Assembly: GCA_026129765.1 (NCBI GenBank) | Contig: JAHCHP010000022.1 | Location: 1 to 50,002 of the forward strand | Origin: Fimbriimonadia bacterium | GTDB lineage: Bacteria > Armatimonadota > Fimbriimonadia > Fimbriimonadales > GBS-DC | Length of the DNA: 50,002 bases | Direction: 5' to 3' | Shown: one piece after another, positions 24,601-32,101 of the stretch | Numbering within the stretch: the stretch's first letter is position 1 | Layout: each line of letters starts with the position of its first letter | Made by a program: the position numbers and the translations under genes | Notes under the pieces: model-generated | Told to the model about the DNA's origin: nothing | Databases searched by the model: none | The model's input: the letters and a program-made list of their open reading frames with translations, nothing else

Positions 24601-25122
24601 CTGTACCAGTTGATGCTGCGCGAAGCGGTTCAGCGTCTTCGCAAAGGCGAACCGCTTTCGGAAGTGGACAGTTTCACACCCATCGAACTGCCCCCCATTA
24701 AAATGCCGATTCCCGCGCTGCTGCCTGAAACGTTTGTGCCGGAAGATTCCCAGCGGCTTTGGTATTACAAGCGGCTTGCGGGCGCGCGTGAAAGCAAAGA
24801 GTTGGACGACTTGCGCAAGGAACTGAGAGACCGTTACGGTCCGCTGCCTGCCCCCGCCAAAAACGCGCTGAAGATTATGCGCTTGCGCCTCCAAGCCGAT
24901 ACGCTGGGGGTGGCTGCCATTGCGGGCGATGCGCGCCAATTGGAGTTGACCATGAAGCCCGACCGGAAGATCAAAGCGCGCATGCAGATCAATCTCCAGA
25001 AAGCATGGAAAGGCTTAAAAGCGCAGCCAGACAAAATCACGCTTCAGCCCCGCGAAAGCTTACTCAAAACCATTGAGTGGCTGCTGAACGCGCTCACCGA
25101 AACGGAGGAACCAACCCCTTAA
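21649..25122 (+). CDS. mfd: Transcription-repair coupling factor Mfd
   Basis: Translocase that removes RNA polymerase stalled at DNA damage and recruits UvrA. 1157 aa, full family length. A UvrB-like N-terminal region (FARRGGILDIFPLG near 165-178) precedes the RNA-polymerase-interacting CarD-like domain (DYVVHIHYGIGVFRGL near 492-507). A RecG-like helicase follows, with Walker A GDVGFGKTE near 640, DEEQRFGV near 740 and TIIENGLDMPNVNTLIVDQA near 880. A C-terminal TRCF domain completes it. A GG-TACAAT hexamer (21634-21639) ends 9 nt before the ATG and there is no Shine-Dalgarno, suggesting a very short leader. Confidence 0.97.
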   Translation: MPTDWLRPLSERLPSALPAEPTEWRDICRESMPVLTALLIDQAARPTLIVTPSLERVDAWAAILMRLGLPEKRIARLPSALTPLIEPTEIELETRHERIRALRRLLKEEPVCVLATLGATLQRGMPPDEFKESSLTLSLKQIIEPESVTRRITQLGYEFQEPVRLPGQFARRGGILDIFPLGAGLPVRIEFFGDEIDSIRRFEASTQRSIRNAEQVFIPPARETPLGNREGAERVEAVWKEHFESLPHNLKAATAELMESDLNALRTGEPFDRLELFLPWLVEERACALDYLSKDAAVILEEPMLLDSAHERLMEELAAAFRSRAERGNIPALTTDDYLEPMRHLYDRARRLDLCMMDAPKEAAHTRVFAVKTRTLNTYRGRLPALWENVRQWRESQYQIVIATDQPSRVAQALKNSEIPYREQSEEENELPADGAVILFRGNLGGGFVWDDAKFALLTDAELFERNQLRMPARTFNEGVPITSILDLKPGDYVVHIHYGIGVFRGLTTLTREGETKEYLLIEYANPDKVYVPADQLDRVQKYLAPDDRPPEIRKLNSLAWAKAVASARKQAQEVAAELIKLYAAREKATRPPCGPDTPWQSEMESLFPYRETPTQLQAIVESKRDLESAHPMDRLVCGDVGFGKTEVAIRAAFKVLQEGRQVAVLCPTTVLAYQHWQTFMERFGAYPIDIALLSRLYSSKDQKPIVQAVKSGATDLIIGTHRLLSKDVQFHKLGLVIIDEEQRFGVMQKEKLKQLRATVDVLTLSATPIPRTLYMALTDIRDMSLITDPPPGRLPIRTYVQPATDYLLREAILRELQRGGQIFYVSHRIQGMEHKAQKLQELVPHARIAIAHGQMNPGEMEAIVMGFYNREYDILLSTTIIENGLDMPNVNTLIVDQADHFGLSQLYQLRGRVGRSDRQAYAYFLYRKGQKLTETAAERLRALQEFSHLGSGFALAMRDLEIRGAGNLLGTEQHGAMRSVGFELYQLMLREAVQRLRKGEPLSEVDSFTPIELPPIKMPIPALLPETFVPEDSQRLWYYKRLAGARESKELDDLRKELRDRYGPLPAPAKNALKIMRLRLQADTLGVAAIAGDARQLELTMKPDRKIKARMQINLQKAWKGLKAQPDKITLQPRESLLKTIEWLLNALTETEEPTP

Positions 25123-25460
25123 ACCTGCGCCTTTTGACGCTTGTTGATATCAAATAGCGTATAGTACGCGCACAAGCTATAAACGCGTTATTTACGCTTT
25201 AATCCGAATAAAACGAGTAAATAAGAACCTATTGATGAATAATCGCGCAATCCCCGAAAATTCTTTTATTTTCCTTCAAAATCCGCTTCAAACGCTTGCA
25301 TTCATCTCTCACCATCTGGTATACTTCCAATGAATCCAACCCACCTATAGTTCTGTCCAGAAAGGCTTAAAGCGCGGCAACGAACAGCGCGATTTCTTCA
25401 GGTAGCATGCCGACCTTGTGTGGGGAAAAACGGTTGACAAGCGGTATTGGGGAAAGACGC
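25123..25460. other. Intergenic region mfd-dnaE
   Basis: 338 bp without a convincing gene. It contains GCGTA-TAG-TACGC (near 25159-25171), an AT-rich middle and the dnaE promoter candidate at 25296-25325. The open dnaE frame extends back to 25407 but that part has no family match. Confidence 0.6.
25296..25325 (+). promoter_or_regulatory. Candidate promoter of dnaE
   Basis: TTGCAT (25296-25301), 18-bp spacer, TATACT (25320-25325) preceded by GG. The start of transcription would be near 25332, giving a leader of about 130 nt before ATG 25461. Confidence 0.6.
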
Positions 25461-28400
25461 ATGGAAGCGAAATCTTTTGTTCATTTACACCTTCATTCGG
25501 AATATAGTCTATTAGACGGAGCGGTGCGTATACCACAACTGGTAAAAATGGTGGCGAACCATGACATGCCTGCGGTGGCATTGACCGATCACGGCGTTCT
25601 GTATGGAGCTATCGACTTCTATAACGCCTGTCAAAAAGAGGGTGTCAAACCCATTATCGGCTGCGAACTGTATCTTGCGCCGCGCAGTATCCGCGAAAAA
25701 GAACGCGCCCACAAAAAAGAGAGCGTCTATTACCACCTGTTGACCCTCGCGAAAAATGAAGTCGGCTACCGCAACCTGCTGAAACTCGCGACCGTCGCGC
25801 AATTGGAAGGCTTCTACTACAAGCCCCGAGTCGATAAGTTTCTGCTGCGCGAGCATGCGGAAGGCTTAATCGCGACCTCCTCATGTTTGGCAGGCGACAT
25901 CCCGCAAGCCTTGCTAACAGGCAATTATGACCTCGCCAAACATTTGACCGAAGAGTATCTTGAAATTTTCGGCAAAGAGAACTTCTACATCGAGCTGCAA
26001 GATCATAATCTGCCTGAACAGCGCCAAGTGAATGAAGGCTTGTTAAAATTGGCGGAAGAGATGAAACTGCCTTTGGTCTGTACCAACGACGCGCATTACC
26101 TCACGCGGGAAGATGCCGAAATGCACGATGTGCTGCTCTGTGTGCAAACCAACACGAATATCGATGACCCCAAGCGCATGAAGTTCGAATCGCAGGAGTT
26201 CTATGTCAAAACACCCCAAGAGATGCGTGAGCGATTTGGCATGTATAAGGGCGCGATGGAGAACACCTTCGAAATCGCGGAACGCTGCAACTTGAACTTA
26301 GAATTTGGTCGCTGCCCCATGCCCGCTCCCGACATGCCTGAAGGCAAGACGCCTATCGAGCATGTGCGCGATTTGTGTTATGAATATCTGCCTCGTTTAG
26401 TGCCGAACTCCAATGAGGCTCACAAAGAACGTTTAGAATATGAGTTATCGGTTATCGACAAAACCGGCTTTGCGTCTTACTTCCTGATCGTGCGCGATTT
26501 CGCGATTTTCGCCCGCGAGCAGGGCATCTACTTCGGCGTTCGCGGCTCGGCGGCAGGCAGTTTCGTGTCTTACTGTTTAGGCATCACCGACATCGACCCC
26601 ATCGAATATGATCTCACCTTTGAACGCTTCCTGAATATCGAGCGTATCCAAATGCCCGATATCGATATGGACTTTGAGGATATGCGCCGCGACTTGGTGA
26701 TCAAATATGTGCGCGATAAATATGGCGAGGACCACGTAGCGCAGATCATCACATTTGGAACGCTGGCGGCTCGAGCGGCGGTGCGAGACTCGGCGCGCGC
26801 CTTGAATATGCCGCTCCAACTGGCAGACAAAGTGGCGAAGATCATCCCCGCCATGCCCGGCATGACCATTCAAAAGGCGATGAAATCCAAAGAGTTCCAG
26901 CAGGAGTATGAACGCTCCAACGAAGTCAAACGGCTGATCGATATGGCGCAGCGAATCGAGGGAATAACGCGCAATGCCAGCGTGCATGCGGCGGGCGTGG
27001 TCATCTCGCATGAACCGCTGGTGAATCAAGTGCCTCTCAGCCGCGCGGCAGACGGCTCACTGGTGACCCAATATCATATGGGCAACTTGGAAGAGATCGG
27101 TCTGCTGAAGATGGATTTCTTGGGACTGTCCAACCTGTCGGTGCTGGCAAGAGCGGTCGAAAATATCCAGCAGACGACCGGCGAACTCTTAGACGCGCGC
27201 AACCTGCCTATGGATGACGCCAAAACCTATGAGATGCTCGGCAGAGGCGACACAACGGGCGTGTTCCAATTAGAAAGCGCAGGCATGCGCCGGTACATCC
27301 GCCAACTGCGCCCGCAAAGCGTTCGGGAACTGGCGGCGATGGTCGCGCTTTATCGTCCCGGTCCGATGGATCATATCCCGCAGTTTATCGATAGTAAACA
27401 CGGCAACCGACGAATCGAATACGCGCACCCGCGCCTGGAACCGATACTGAAAGAGACCTACGGGGTCATCGTCTACCAAGATCAGGTGATGAAAATCGTG
27501 CAGGCATTGGCGGGATTCTCGCTGGGCAAGGCAGACATTTTGCGGCGCGCGATGGGCAAGAAAAAACCGGAAGAGATGAGAAAAATGCGCGCGGAATTTG
27601 TGAAGGGAGCAAGCGAGCAAAACATTCCCGAAAAAGAAGCCAACCAACTCTTTGACTTGATCGAGCCGTTCGCGGGCTATGCGTTCAACAAAGCGCACGC
27701 GGTCTGTTATGCGCATGTGGCTTATCAAACCGCCTATCTGAAAGCGAACTATCCTGTTGAGTATATGGCTGCGCTGATGGCGGTCTATTTGGACAAAAAA
27801 GAGAAGATCGCCAGTTTCATTGAAGAGTGCCATCGCCTGGACATTGCCGTGCTATCACCCAATGTGAATACCAGCAATGCCGGTTTCAGCATCGAGCCTT
27901 GGTCTGACGAAAAAGCGGCGCGCCAGCGCGGCAAAAAGCAGAAACGAGCCAGCCAAAACGCTCGAACGAGCGCGGTCCGGTTCGGCTTGACCGCGATAAA
28001 AAATGTGGGTGAGGCAGCAGTAGAAGCGATTCTGAAAGCGCGGGCAGAGGGCGGTCCCTTCAAAGATATCTACGATTTCTGTGAACGGCTCTTAACCAAC
28101 GGCGGTATCGCGCGCGCCACCATCGAGACCCTGATCCGTGCAGGCGCGTTCGATAGCCTGCACTCGAACCGCAAGCAACTGCTGGACGGCTTGGAATTGA
28201 TTCTGCAGCATGCGCAAGCGTTAGCCAGAGAACGGGCGGCGGGACAGAACTCGCTCTTTGGCGGCGACAACAAAAACGCGCCCGCCATCCCGAAGCCCAT
28301 GCTGCCCGATGTGGACGATATGAACCACCTTGAGAAGCTGGCGCAAGAAAAAGAGCTGCTGGGCGTTTACCTGTCGGATCATCCCCTGCGCCCCTATGCC

Positions 28401-29021
28401 CGCCTTTTAGAACGCAGCGTATTATCGATTGACAAACTGGCGGAGGTCGAAGTCGGGCAAACGATTCGCGTGGGCGGAATCATCAGCGCATGCCGGATTC
28501 TCGCCACGAAAAAGACCGGCGCAAAAATGGCTTCTTTCACTTTGGAAGACACCGGTAGCGCGATCAATGTGACCGCTTTCCCGCAGGTTTATGAATCTTG
28601 CCGGGAAGCGATCAACAAAGAAAAGATCGTGCTGGTACGAGGCAAACTGCAGTCGCGCGATGGGCGGCGCAATGGCGGCGAAGAGAACGGCGGCATGAAC
28701 GAAGAGGAGAGCAGGAACGTGGAGTTGTTAGCCGACCACGTGGAACTGTTCGAGCTGCCGAACGAACTGCCAGACGACGCCAGCGGTTATTTGAGCGTGC
28801 GACTGCGGCATGCCTCCCGCGCGGACCTCATGAAGGTGCGCGAAACACTGGAGCAATACCCCGGCGAGTACGCGGTACGGTTTGGAGTCGGCGCGAACGG
28901 AAGCACCCGCTGGATTGAGGTGCCTTACCGTGTCGGCTACACCTCCGATTTAGAGAGCGCGCTGCGACGGATCATCCCCCATGCCAAAATGGAATTTGAC
29001 GGCGAGTTGGAACACGCTTAA
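25461..29021 (+). CDS. dnaE: DNA polymerase III alpha subunit
   Basis: Replicative DNA polymerase, 1186 aa from ATG 25461, the usual DnaE size. The N-terminal PHP domain starts at once (FVHLHLHSEYSLLDGA). The polymerase core has VRGSAAGSFVSYCLGI and the catalytic aspartates in MPDIDMDFED. Further on are the HAAGVVISHEPL and YRPGPMDHIPQFI segments, the helix-hairpin-helix region (AIKNVGEAAVEAIL) and a C-terminal OB fold (VGGIISACRILATKKTGAKM). ATG 25407 is in frame but adds 18 residues unlike the family; GGGGAAAG lies just before 25461. It follows mfd on the same strand with its own promoter candidate. Confidence 0.96.
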   Translation: MEAKSFVHLHLHSEYSLLDGAVRIPQLVKMVANHDMPAVALTDHGVLYGAIDFYNACQKEGVKPIIGCELYLAPRSIREKERAHKKESVYYHLLTLAKNEVGYRNLLKLATVAQLEGFYYKPRVDKFLLREHAEGLIATSSCLAGDIPQALLTGNYDLAKHLTEEYLEIFGKENFYIELQDHNLPEQRQVNEGLLKLAEEMKLPLVCTNDAHYLTREDAEMHDVLLCVQTNTNIDDPKRMKFESQEFYVKTPQEMRERFGMYKGAMENTFEIAERCNLNLEFGRCPMPAPDMPEGKTPIEHVRDLCYEYLPRLVPNSNEAHKERLEYELSVIDKTGFASYFLIVRDFAIFAREQGIYFGVRGSAAGSFVSYCLGITDIDPIEYDLTFERFLNIERIQMPDIDMDFEDMRRDLVIKYVRDKYGEDHVAQIITFGTLAARAAVRDSARALNMPLQLADKVAKIIPAMPGMTIQKAMKSKEFQQEYERSNEVKRLIDMAQRIEGITRNASVHAAGVVISHEPLVNQVPLSRAADGSLVTQYHMGNLEEIGLLKMDFLGLSNLSVLARAVENIQQTTGELLDARNLPMDDAKTYEMLGRGDTTGVFQLESAGMRRYIRQLRPQSVRELAAMVALYRPGPMDHIPQFIDSKHGNRRIEYAHPRLEPILKETYGVIVYQDQVMKIVQALAGFSLGKADILRRAMGKKKPEEMRKMRAEFVKGASEQNIPEKEANQLFDLIEPFAGYAFNKAHAVCYAHVAYQTAYLKANYPVEYMAALMAVYLDKKEKIASFIEECHRLDIAVLSPNVNTSNAGFSIEPWSDEKAARQRGKKQKRASQNARTSAVRFGLTAIKNVGEAAVEAILKARAEGGPFKDIYDFCERLLTNGGIARATIETLIRAGAFDSLHSNRKQLLDGLELILQHAQALARERAAGQNSLFGGDNKNAPAIPKPMLPDVDDMNHLEKLAQEKELLGVYLSDHPLRPYARLLERSVLSIDKLAEVEVGQTIRVGGIISACRILATKKTGAKMASFTLEDTGSAINVTAFPQVYESCREAINKEKIVLVRGKLQSRDGRRNGGEENGGMNEEESRNVELLADHVELFELPNELPDDASGYLSVRLRHASRADLMKVRETLEQYPGEYAVRFGVGANGSTRWIEVPYRVGYTSDLESALRRIIPHAKMEFDGELEHA

Positions 29022-29081
29022 ACGCGCTTCAAAACGAATAAAAACAGATGACTCGGCTCCGCTCGGCATGACAAAGACCTT

Positions 29082-29115
29082 GTCACCCTGAACGAAGCGA
29101 ACGGGTTTGCTTTTC
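29082..29115. repeat. Intergenic repeat copy (GTCACCCTGA-x-CGAAGCG type)
   Basis: GTCACCCTGAACGAAGCGAA and following bases are nearly identical to copies at 40311, 40405 and 40502. It lies between the convergent dnaE and LolA-like genes. This is a common class of short intergenic repeats in bacteria; the function is unknown. Confidence 0.75.
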
Positions 29116-29127
29116 CTATTCTCTTAA

Positions 29128-29766
29128 TCAGAATTTGAAGTGGTCTTTGGTGAACGACTTCACGTTGTAGCTGGTGTATAAACGCAATGAATATAACCCC
29201 TTCGCGTCATACAACTCGATTCGACGGGGCATCCAATCTTTGGCATCGAGCCAAACCTTTACTTGGGTATACGGTTTCCCTGAAGCAGGCTTATATGAAA
29301 CCAGCCAAGTCGCCTTGCCCGACTGCATTTCCGATTTCACGGGGTCTGCTTTCGCGCCTTTGAACCACTCTTGCAGTTCCTTCACCACGGTTGGCAGATC
29401 GGAGCGGAAGAAGCCGTCGATTTCGCTGTCGCCCGTCTCATAGGAGCGTTTGATAATGCCTTTGCGCGCGTTGACCTTCGAGTCCTCATCGGAATTATAT
29501 ATCAGGACCGCGCCATTGCTGAAAAAATCGCGCTGGATGATGGTCATCCGGCGGTAGTTGGGTTTCAAGAATTCCAACTCATAAACTTCTTTGCTGCCCA
29601 TTTTATCGCCGTCGCGTTTTTGATACTCCCATTTCCATGTCATACTGTTGATGCCCTTGGATTTTGCCGCCAATTTCGACATCGCTTCCTGCGCGCTGGG
29701 CGCTTTCTGTCCAAAAGCCAATAAGCATGCGCAAACCATCATCAGCGCTGTTAATCCGATTTTCAT
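29128..29766 (-). CDS. LolA-like / outer-membrane lipoprotein-sorting-type protein
   Basis: 212 aa with an N-terminal signal peptide (KIGLTALMMVCACLLAFGQ, cleavage near 19-22). The mature part alternates strands: a MTWKWEYQKRDG strand, YELEFLKPNYRRMTII, then KATWLVSYKPASGKPYTQVKVWLDAKDWMPRRIELYD. This is the half-barrel pattern of LolA/LppX-like and DUF1571-type periplasmic proteins, where a W/F-rich cavity binds lipid. AGGAGAG lies 6 nt before the ATG. It is monocistronic. True LolA function (lipoprotein transfer) is not established; it may carry another lipid. Confidence 0.7.
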   Translation of the reverse strand: MKIGLTALMMVCACLLAFGQKAPSAQEAMSKLAAKSKGINSMTWKWEYQKRDGDKMGSKEVYELEFLKPNYRRMTIIQRDFFSNGAVLIYNSDEDSKVNARKGIIKRSYETGDSEIDGFFRSDLPTVVKELQEWFKGAKADPVKSEMQSGKATWLVSYKPASGKPYTQVKVWLDAKDWMPRRIELYDAKGLYSLRLYTSYNVKSFTKDHFKF

Positions 29767-29903
29767 CTGTTCTCTCCTGCCTGTTTTTATGTGGATAACT
29801 TCTAAGAAACTACTCTTTATTTCCCTCTCTGCGCTCTGTTTCCTCTCAAATCAGGGCGCAAAAAAAAATTCGCAAAATTTGTTCGATTTTTTGGTGTTAC
29901 CCC

Positions 29904-29933
29904 TTGACAAAGCGAAACAAACTATGGTATACT
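29904..29933 (+). promoter_or_regulatory. Consensus promoter of the VOC gene with overlapping palindrome
   Basis: TTGACA (29904-29909), 18-bp spacer, TATACT (29928-29933) preceded by GG. The -10 lies in GTATAC-TTTT-GTATAC (29927-29942), a possible operator. It is the best -35/-10 match in the window. Confidence 0.8.
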
Positions 29934-29953
29934 TTTGTATACAATCTAAAAAC

Positions 29954-29968
29954 GAGGCGCCACGCCTC
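29954..29968 (+). promoter_or_regulatory. 5'-UTR hairpin before the VOC gene
   Basis: GAGGCG (29954-29959), CCA, CGCCTC (29963-29968): a 6-bp GC stem that would sit near the 5' end of the mRNA and ends a few bases before the GGAGGG ribosome site. It could stabilise the message or tune initiation. Confidence 0.5.
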
Positions 29969-29982
29969 ATTCGGAGGGAACG

Positions 29983-30342
29983 ATGCACAATAATACTATC
30001 TGCCATGTGGAATGGCACACAACGGACTTAGAGCGCGCGTCGAAGTTTTATGCCCAACTTTTTGGATGGACCTTCAGTCCTCATGGCGATACCTATTGGA
30101 TGTTCCACACTCCCGAAGGCGTTGGTGGAGCGTTCGCGAAAACTGAAAAAGTAGAAGCGGGCGCGTCTCCCACGGTTTATATCTGGGTGGCAAATGTTGC
30201 TGATCATCTGCAGAAAGCGGCTGCTCTGGGCGCGCAGATTCACCAGCCTCTTCATCCGATTTCTGACACGGAGAACATTGGAATTTTCAAAGACCATGAC
30301 GGCAATCTGGTCGGACTGTATGACAATTCGAACCCGTCTTAA
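29983..30342 (+). CDS. VOC/glyoxalase-fold protein
   Basis: 119-aa vicinal-oxygen-chelate family protein. ICHVEWHTTDLERASKFYAQ opens the first beta-alpha-beta-beta-beta module and GIFKDHDGNLVGLYDNS closes the second; His and Glu positions at the strand ends could bind a metal. GGAGGG lies 5 nt before ATG. It has a consensus promoter and an intrinsic terminator of its own, so it is a separate, probably well-expressed unit. Its substrate cannot be inferred; members include glyoxalases, dioxygenases and non-enzymatic binding proteins. Confidence 0.88.
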   Translation: MHNNTICHVEWHTTDLERASKFYAQLFGWTFSPHGDTYWMFHTPEGVGGAFAKTEKVEAGASPTVYIWVANVADHLQKAAALGAQIHQPLHPISDTENIGIFKDHDGNLVGLYDNSNPS

Positions 30343-30434
30343 TAAAAGCGATTGGGGGGAACGGTTCGCTGTTCCCCTCTCTTAAAGAAACCATTAAAAA
30401 CAGCTTATCTCAGTCCCCTACCCTTGCTTAATCA

Positions 30435-30471
30435 GGCTGGTCGTTCTCCCCAGAACACCAGCCCTTTTTTT
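30435..30471 (+). terminator. Intrinsic terminator after the VOC gene
   Basis: GGCTGGT (30435-30441) pairs with ACCAGCC (30457-30463) and the inner GTTCT with AGAAC across a CCCC loop, leaving one bulged base, followed by a run of Ts up to 30471. The next gene's -10 begins 7 bp later. Confidence 0.88.
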
Positions 30472-30477
30472 ATCCGG

Positions 30478-30483
30478 TATAAT
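30478..30483 (+). promoter_or_regulatory. -10 element of the FAD oxidoreductase, leaderless
   Basis: GG-TATAAT ending exactly 6 nt before the GTG start at 30490, with no Shine-Dalgarno and no clear -35. The transcript should begin at or next to the start codon. Confidence 0.65.
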
Positions 30484-30489
30484 TCCCGT

Positions 30490-31635
30490 GTGAGCCAATC
30501 TTATCCTTATTTGATTCTTGGGGGCGGCATGGCAGCCGATGCGGCTGTGATGGGCATTCGCGCTATAGACCCCGATTCCGAAATCGCCATCCTCACCGAG
30601 GAGCGTTTTCCACCGTACCGTCGTCCCGCTCTTTCCAAATCGCTTTGGCTACCCGAAATCTCTGTCGAATCGATCTGGCTGGAGACTCCGACCGAAGGGG
30701 TCACTCTTCTGACTTCTGAGCGCGCTGTTGCCCTCCATATCGGCTCAAAATCAGTTCGAACACGCAGCCAAAAAGAAATCGGTTATGATAAACTGTTGAT
30801 CGCGACGGGATGCTCGCCCGCCAAGGAGTTGGCTTGGGATGAGAGGACGCTCTATTACCGGGGGTTGGATGATTACTTGCGCCTGCGCGATTGGACCGAA
30901 TACCGCAGGCGCTTCGCCGTGATTGGCGGCGGCTATGTAGGCTCAGAAATCGCCGCCGCGCTCACCATGCATGGGAAAGAGGTGGTTATGTTCTTTCCTG
31001 AAGCGGGCATTTGCGGGCGGATTCTCCCTGAAGATTTAAGTCTCCATCTGAACGATTATTACCGAGCGCGCGGCGTACAGGTCTTTCCGAGCGGCTTCGT
31101 GGAGAATGTGCTGCCCTCCGAAGAGGGATTCACCATCGTCTGCGCAGACGGACCGGTATGGGGCGTAGACGCGGTGGTCGCAGGATTGGGAGCGCGCCCG
31201 AATGACCGTTTGGCGGTGGATGCCGGGCTGCAGGTTGGCAATGGGATATGGGCAGATGAATGCCTGCAGACCAGCAGCGAAGATATCTATGCCGCAGGCG
31301 ATGTGGCTGCTTGGTTCCATCCCATCCTCCAGCAAAGGATTCGCGTGGAGCATGAGGACAACGCCATTGCCACCGGCTACTATGCGGGCATGAATATGGC
31401 AGGCGAACGAACCGAATGTGAACATATTCCCGCATTCTATTCCCATTTGTTTGACCTGCGGTATGACGCGGTCGGAGAACTGGACCCCGCCCTGCCAACG
31501 CGCATTGACTGGGAGGAACCACTGGTGCGTGGAACGATCTACTATCTGCGGGATGAACACGTTCAGGGCGTGTTGTTATGGAACCTGCCGGATCGCCTGG
31601 ACGAAGCGCGCGAACAACTGATGAGACCCCTGTAA
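30490..31635 (+). CDS. FAD/NAD(P)-dependent oxidoreductase, AIF-like
   Basis: 381 aa from GTG 30490 (the frame opens at 30352, but that part spans the terminator and promoter). FAD-binding GGGMAADAAVMGI begins about residue 9, with YRRPALSKSLW, a second dinucleotide fold FAVIGGGYVGSEIAAAL for NAD(P)H near 139-155, the FAD signature DIYAAGDVA near 261-269, and RIRVEHEDNAIATGYYAGMN typical of apoptosis-inducing-factor-like and ferredoxin-reductase-like enzymes. It may pass electrons from NADH to an unknown acceptor. ridA follows 33 bp downstream with its own -10. Confidence 0.88.
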   Translation: MSQSYPYLILGGGMAADAAVMGIRAIDPDSEIAILTEERFPPYRRPALSKSLWLPEISVESIWLETPTEGVTLLTSERAVALHIGSKSVRTRSQKEIGYDKLLIATGCSPAKELAWDERTLYYRGLDDYLRLRDWTEYRRRFAVIGGGYVGSEIAAALTMHGKEVVMFFPEAGICGRILPEDLSLHLNDYYRARGVQVFPSGFVENVLPSEEGFTIVCADGPVWGVDAVVAGLGARPNDRLAVDAGLQVGNGIWADECLQTSSEDIYAAGDVAAWFHPILQQRIRVEHEDNAIATGYYAGMNMAGERTECEHIPAFYSHLFDLRYDAVGELDPALPTRIDWEEPLVRGTIYYLRDEHVQGVLLWNLPDRLDEAREQLMRPL

Positions 31636-31646
31636 CATGCGGGGGG

Positions 31647-31652
31647 TATAAT
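31647..31652 (+). promoter_or_regulatory. -10 element of ridA
   Basis: GG-TATAAT 16 nt before ATG 31669. Unlike the leaderless cases, the short leader contains GGAGG (near 31659-31663). Confidence 0.6.
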
Positions 31653-31668
31653 CTTTGCGGAGGCAAAC

Positions 31669-32055
31669 ATGAACAAAACCGCAATTCACACCCCTGACGC
31701 GCCCGCCGCGATTGGTCCTTACTCTCAAGCGGTCAGGGCTGGCAATTTGCTCTTTCTCTCTGGGCAAATCCCGTTGGATCCAACCACCGGAAAAATGATA
31801 GAGGGCGGTATCGAAGCGCAAACCCGCCAAGTGATGTTGAACCTGCAGGCGGTTCTTCAGGCAGCAGGCGTGAGTACCGACGCAGTTGTCAAAACCACAA
31901 TCTATCTGACCGATATGGGCGATTTTCAAGCCGTGAACGAAATCTACAGCCAATATTTCAATGCGCCTTTCCCCGCCAGAGCCACCGTGGAAGTCGCGGA
32001 CCTGCCCCGCGGAGCGCAGGTGGAAATCGATGCGATTGCCTTCATTGAGGGCTAA
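31669..32055 (+). CDS. ridA: RidA family enamine/imine deaminase
   Basis: 128 aa, the standard RidA length. It hydrolyses reactive enamines and imines made by PLP enzymes. Signature AIGPYSQAVRAGNLLFLSGQ at about 14-33 and the C-terminal FPARATVEVADLPRGAQVEI, with the Arg of PAR that binds the substrate carboxylate and the Glu before the end. GGAGG lies 5 nt before ATG. Nearby genes include PLP-linked amino-acid metabolism (argJ downstream, kbl far upstream), but no direct link is shown. Confidence 0.95.
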   Translation: MNKTAIHTPDAPAAIGPYSQAVRAGNLLFLSGQIPLDPTTGKMIEGGIEAQTRQVMLNLQAVLQAAGVSTDAVVKTTIYLTDMGDFQAVNEIYSQYFNAPFPARATVEVADLPRGAQVEIDAIAFIEG

Positions 32056-32101
32056 GGTTTTAGGTAAATTTACTTAAAATATTCCTATAGAGGTTAGTCC
32101 T

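Noticed and set aside
25123..25406. Non-coding RNA or riboswitch before dnaE
   Set aside because: Only short hairpins and a promoter are visible; no conserved riboswitch core was recognised.
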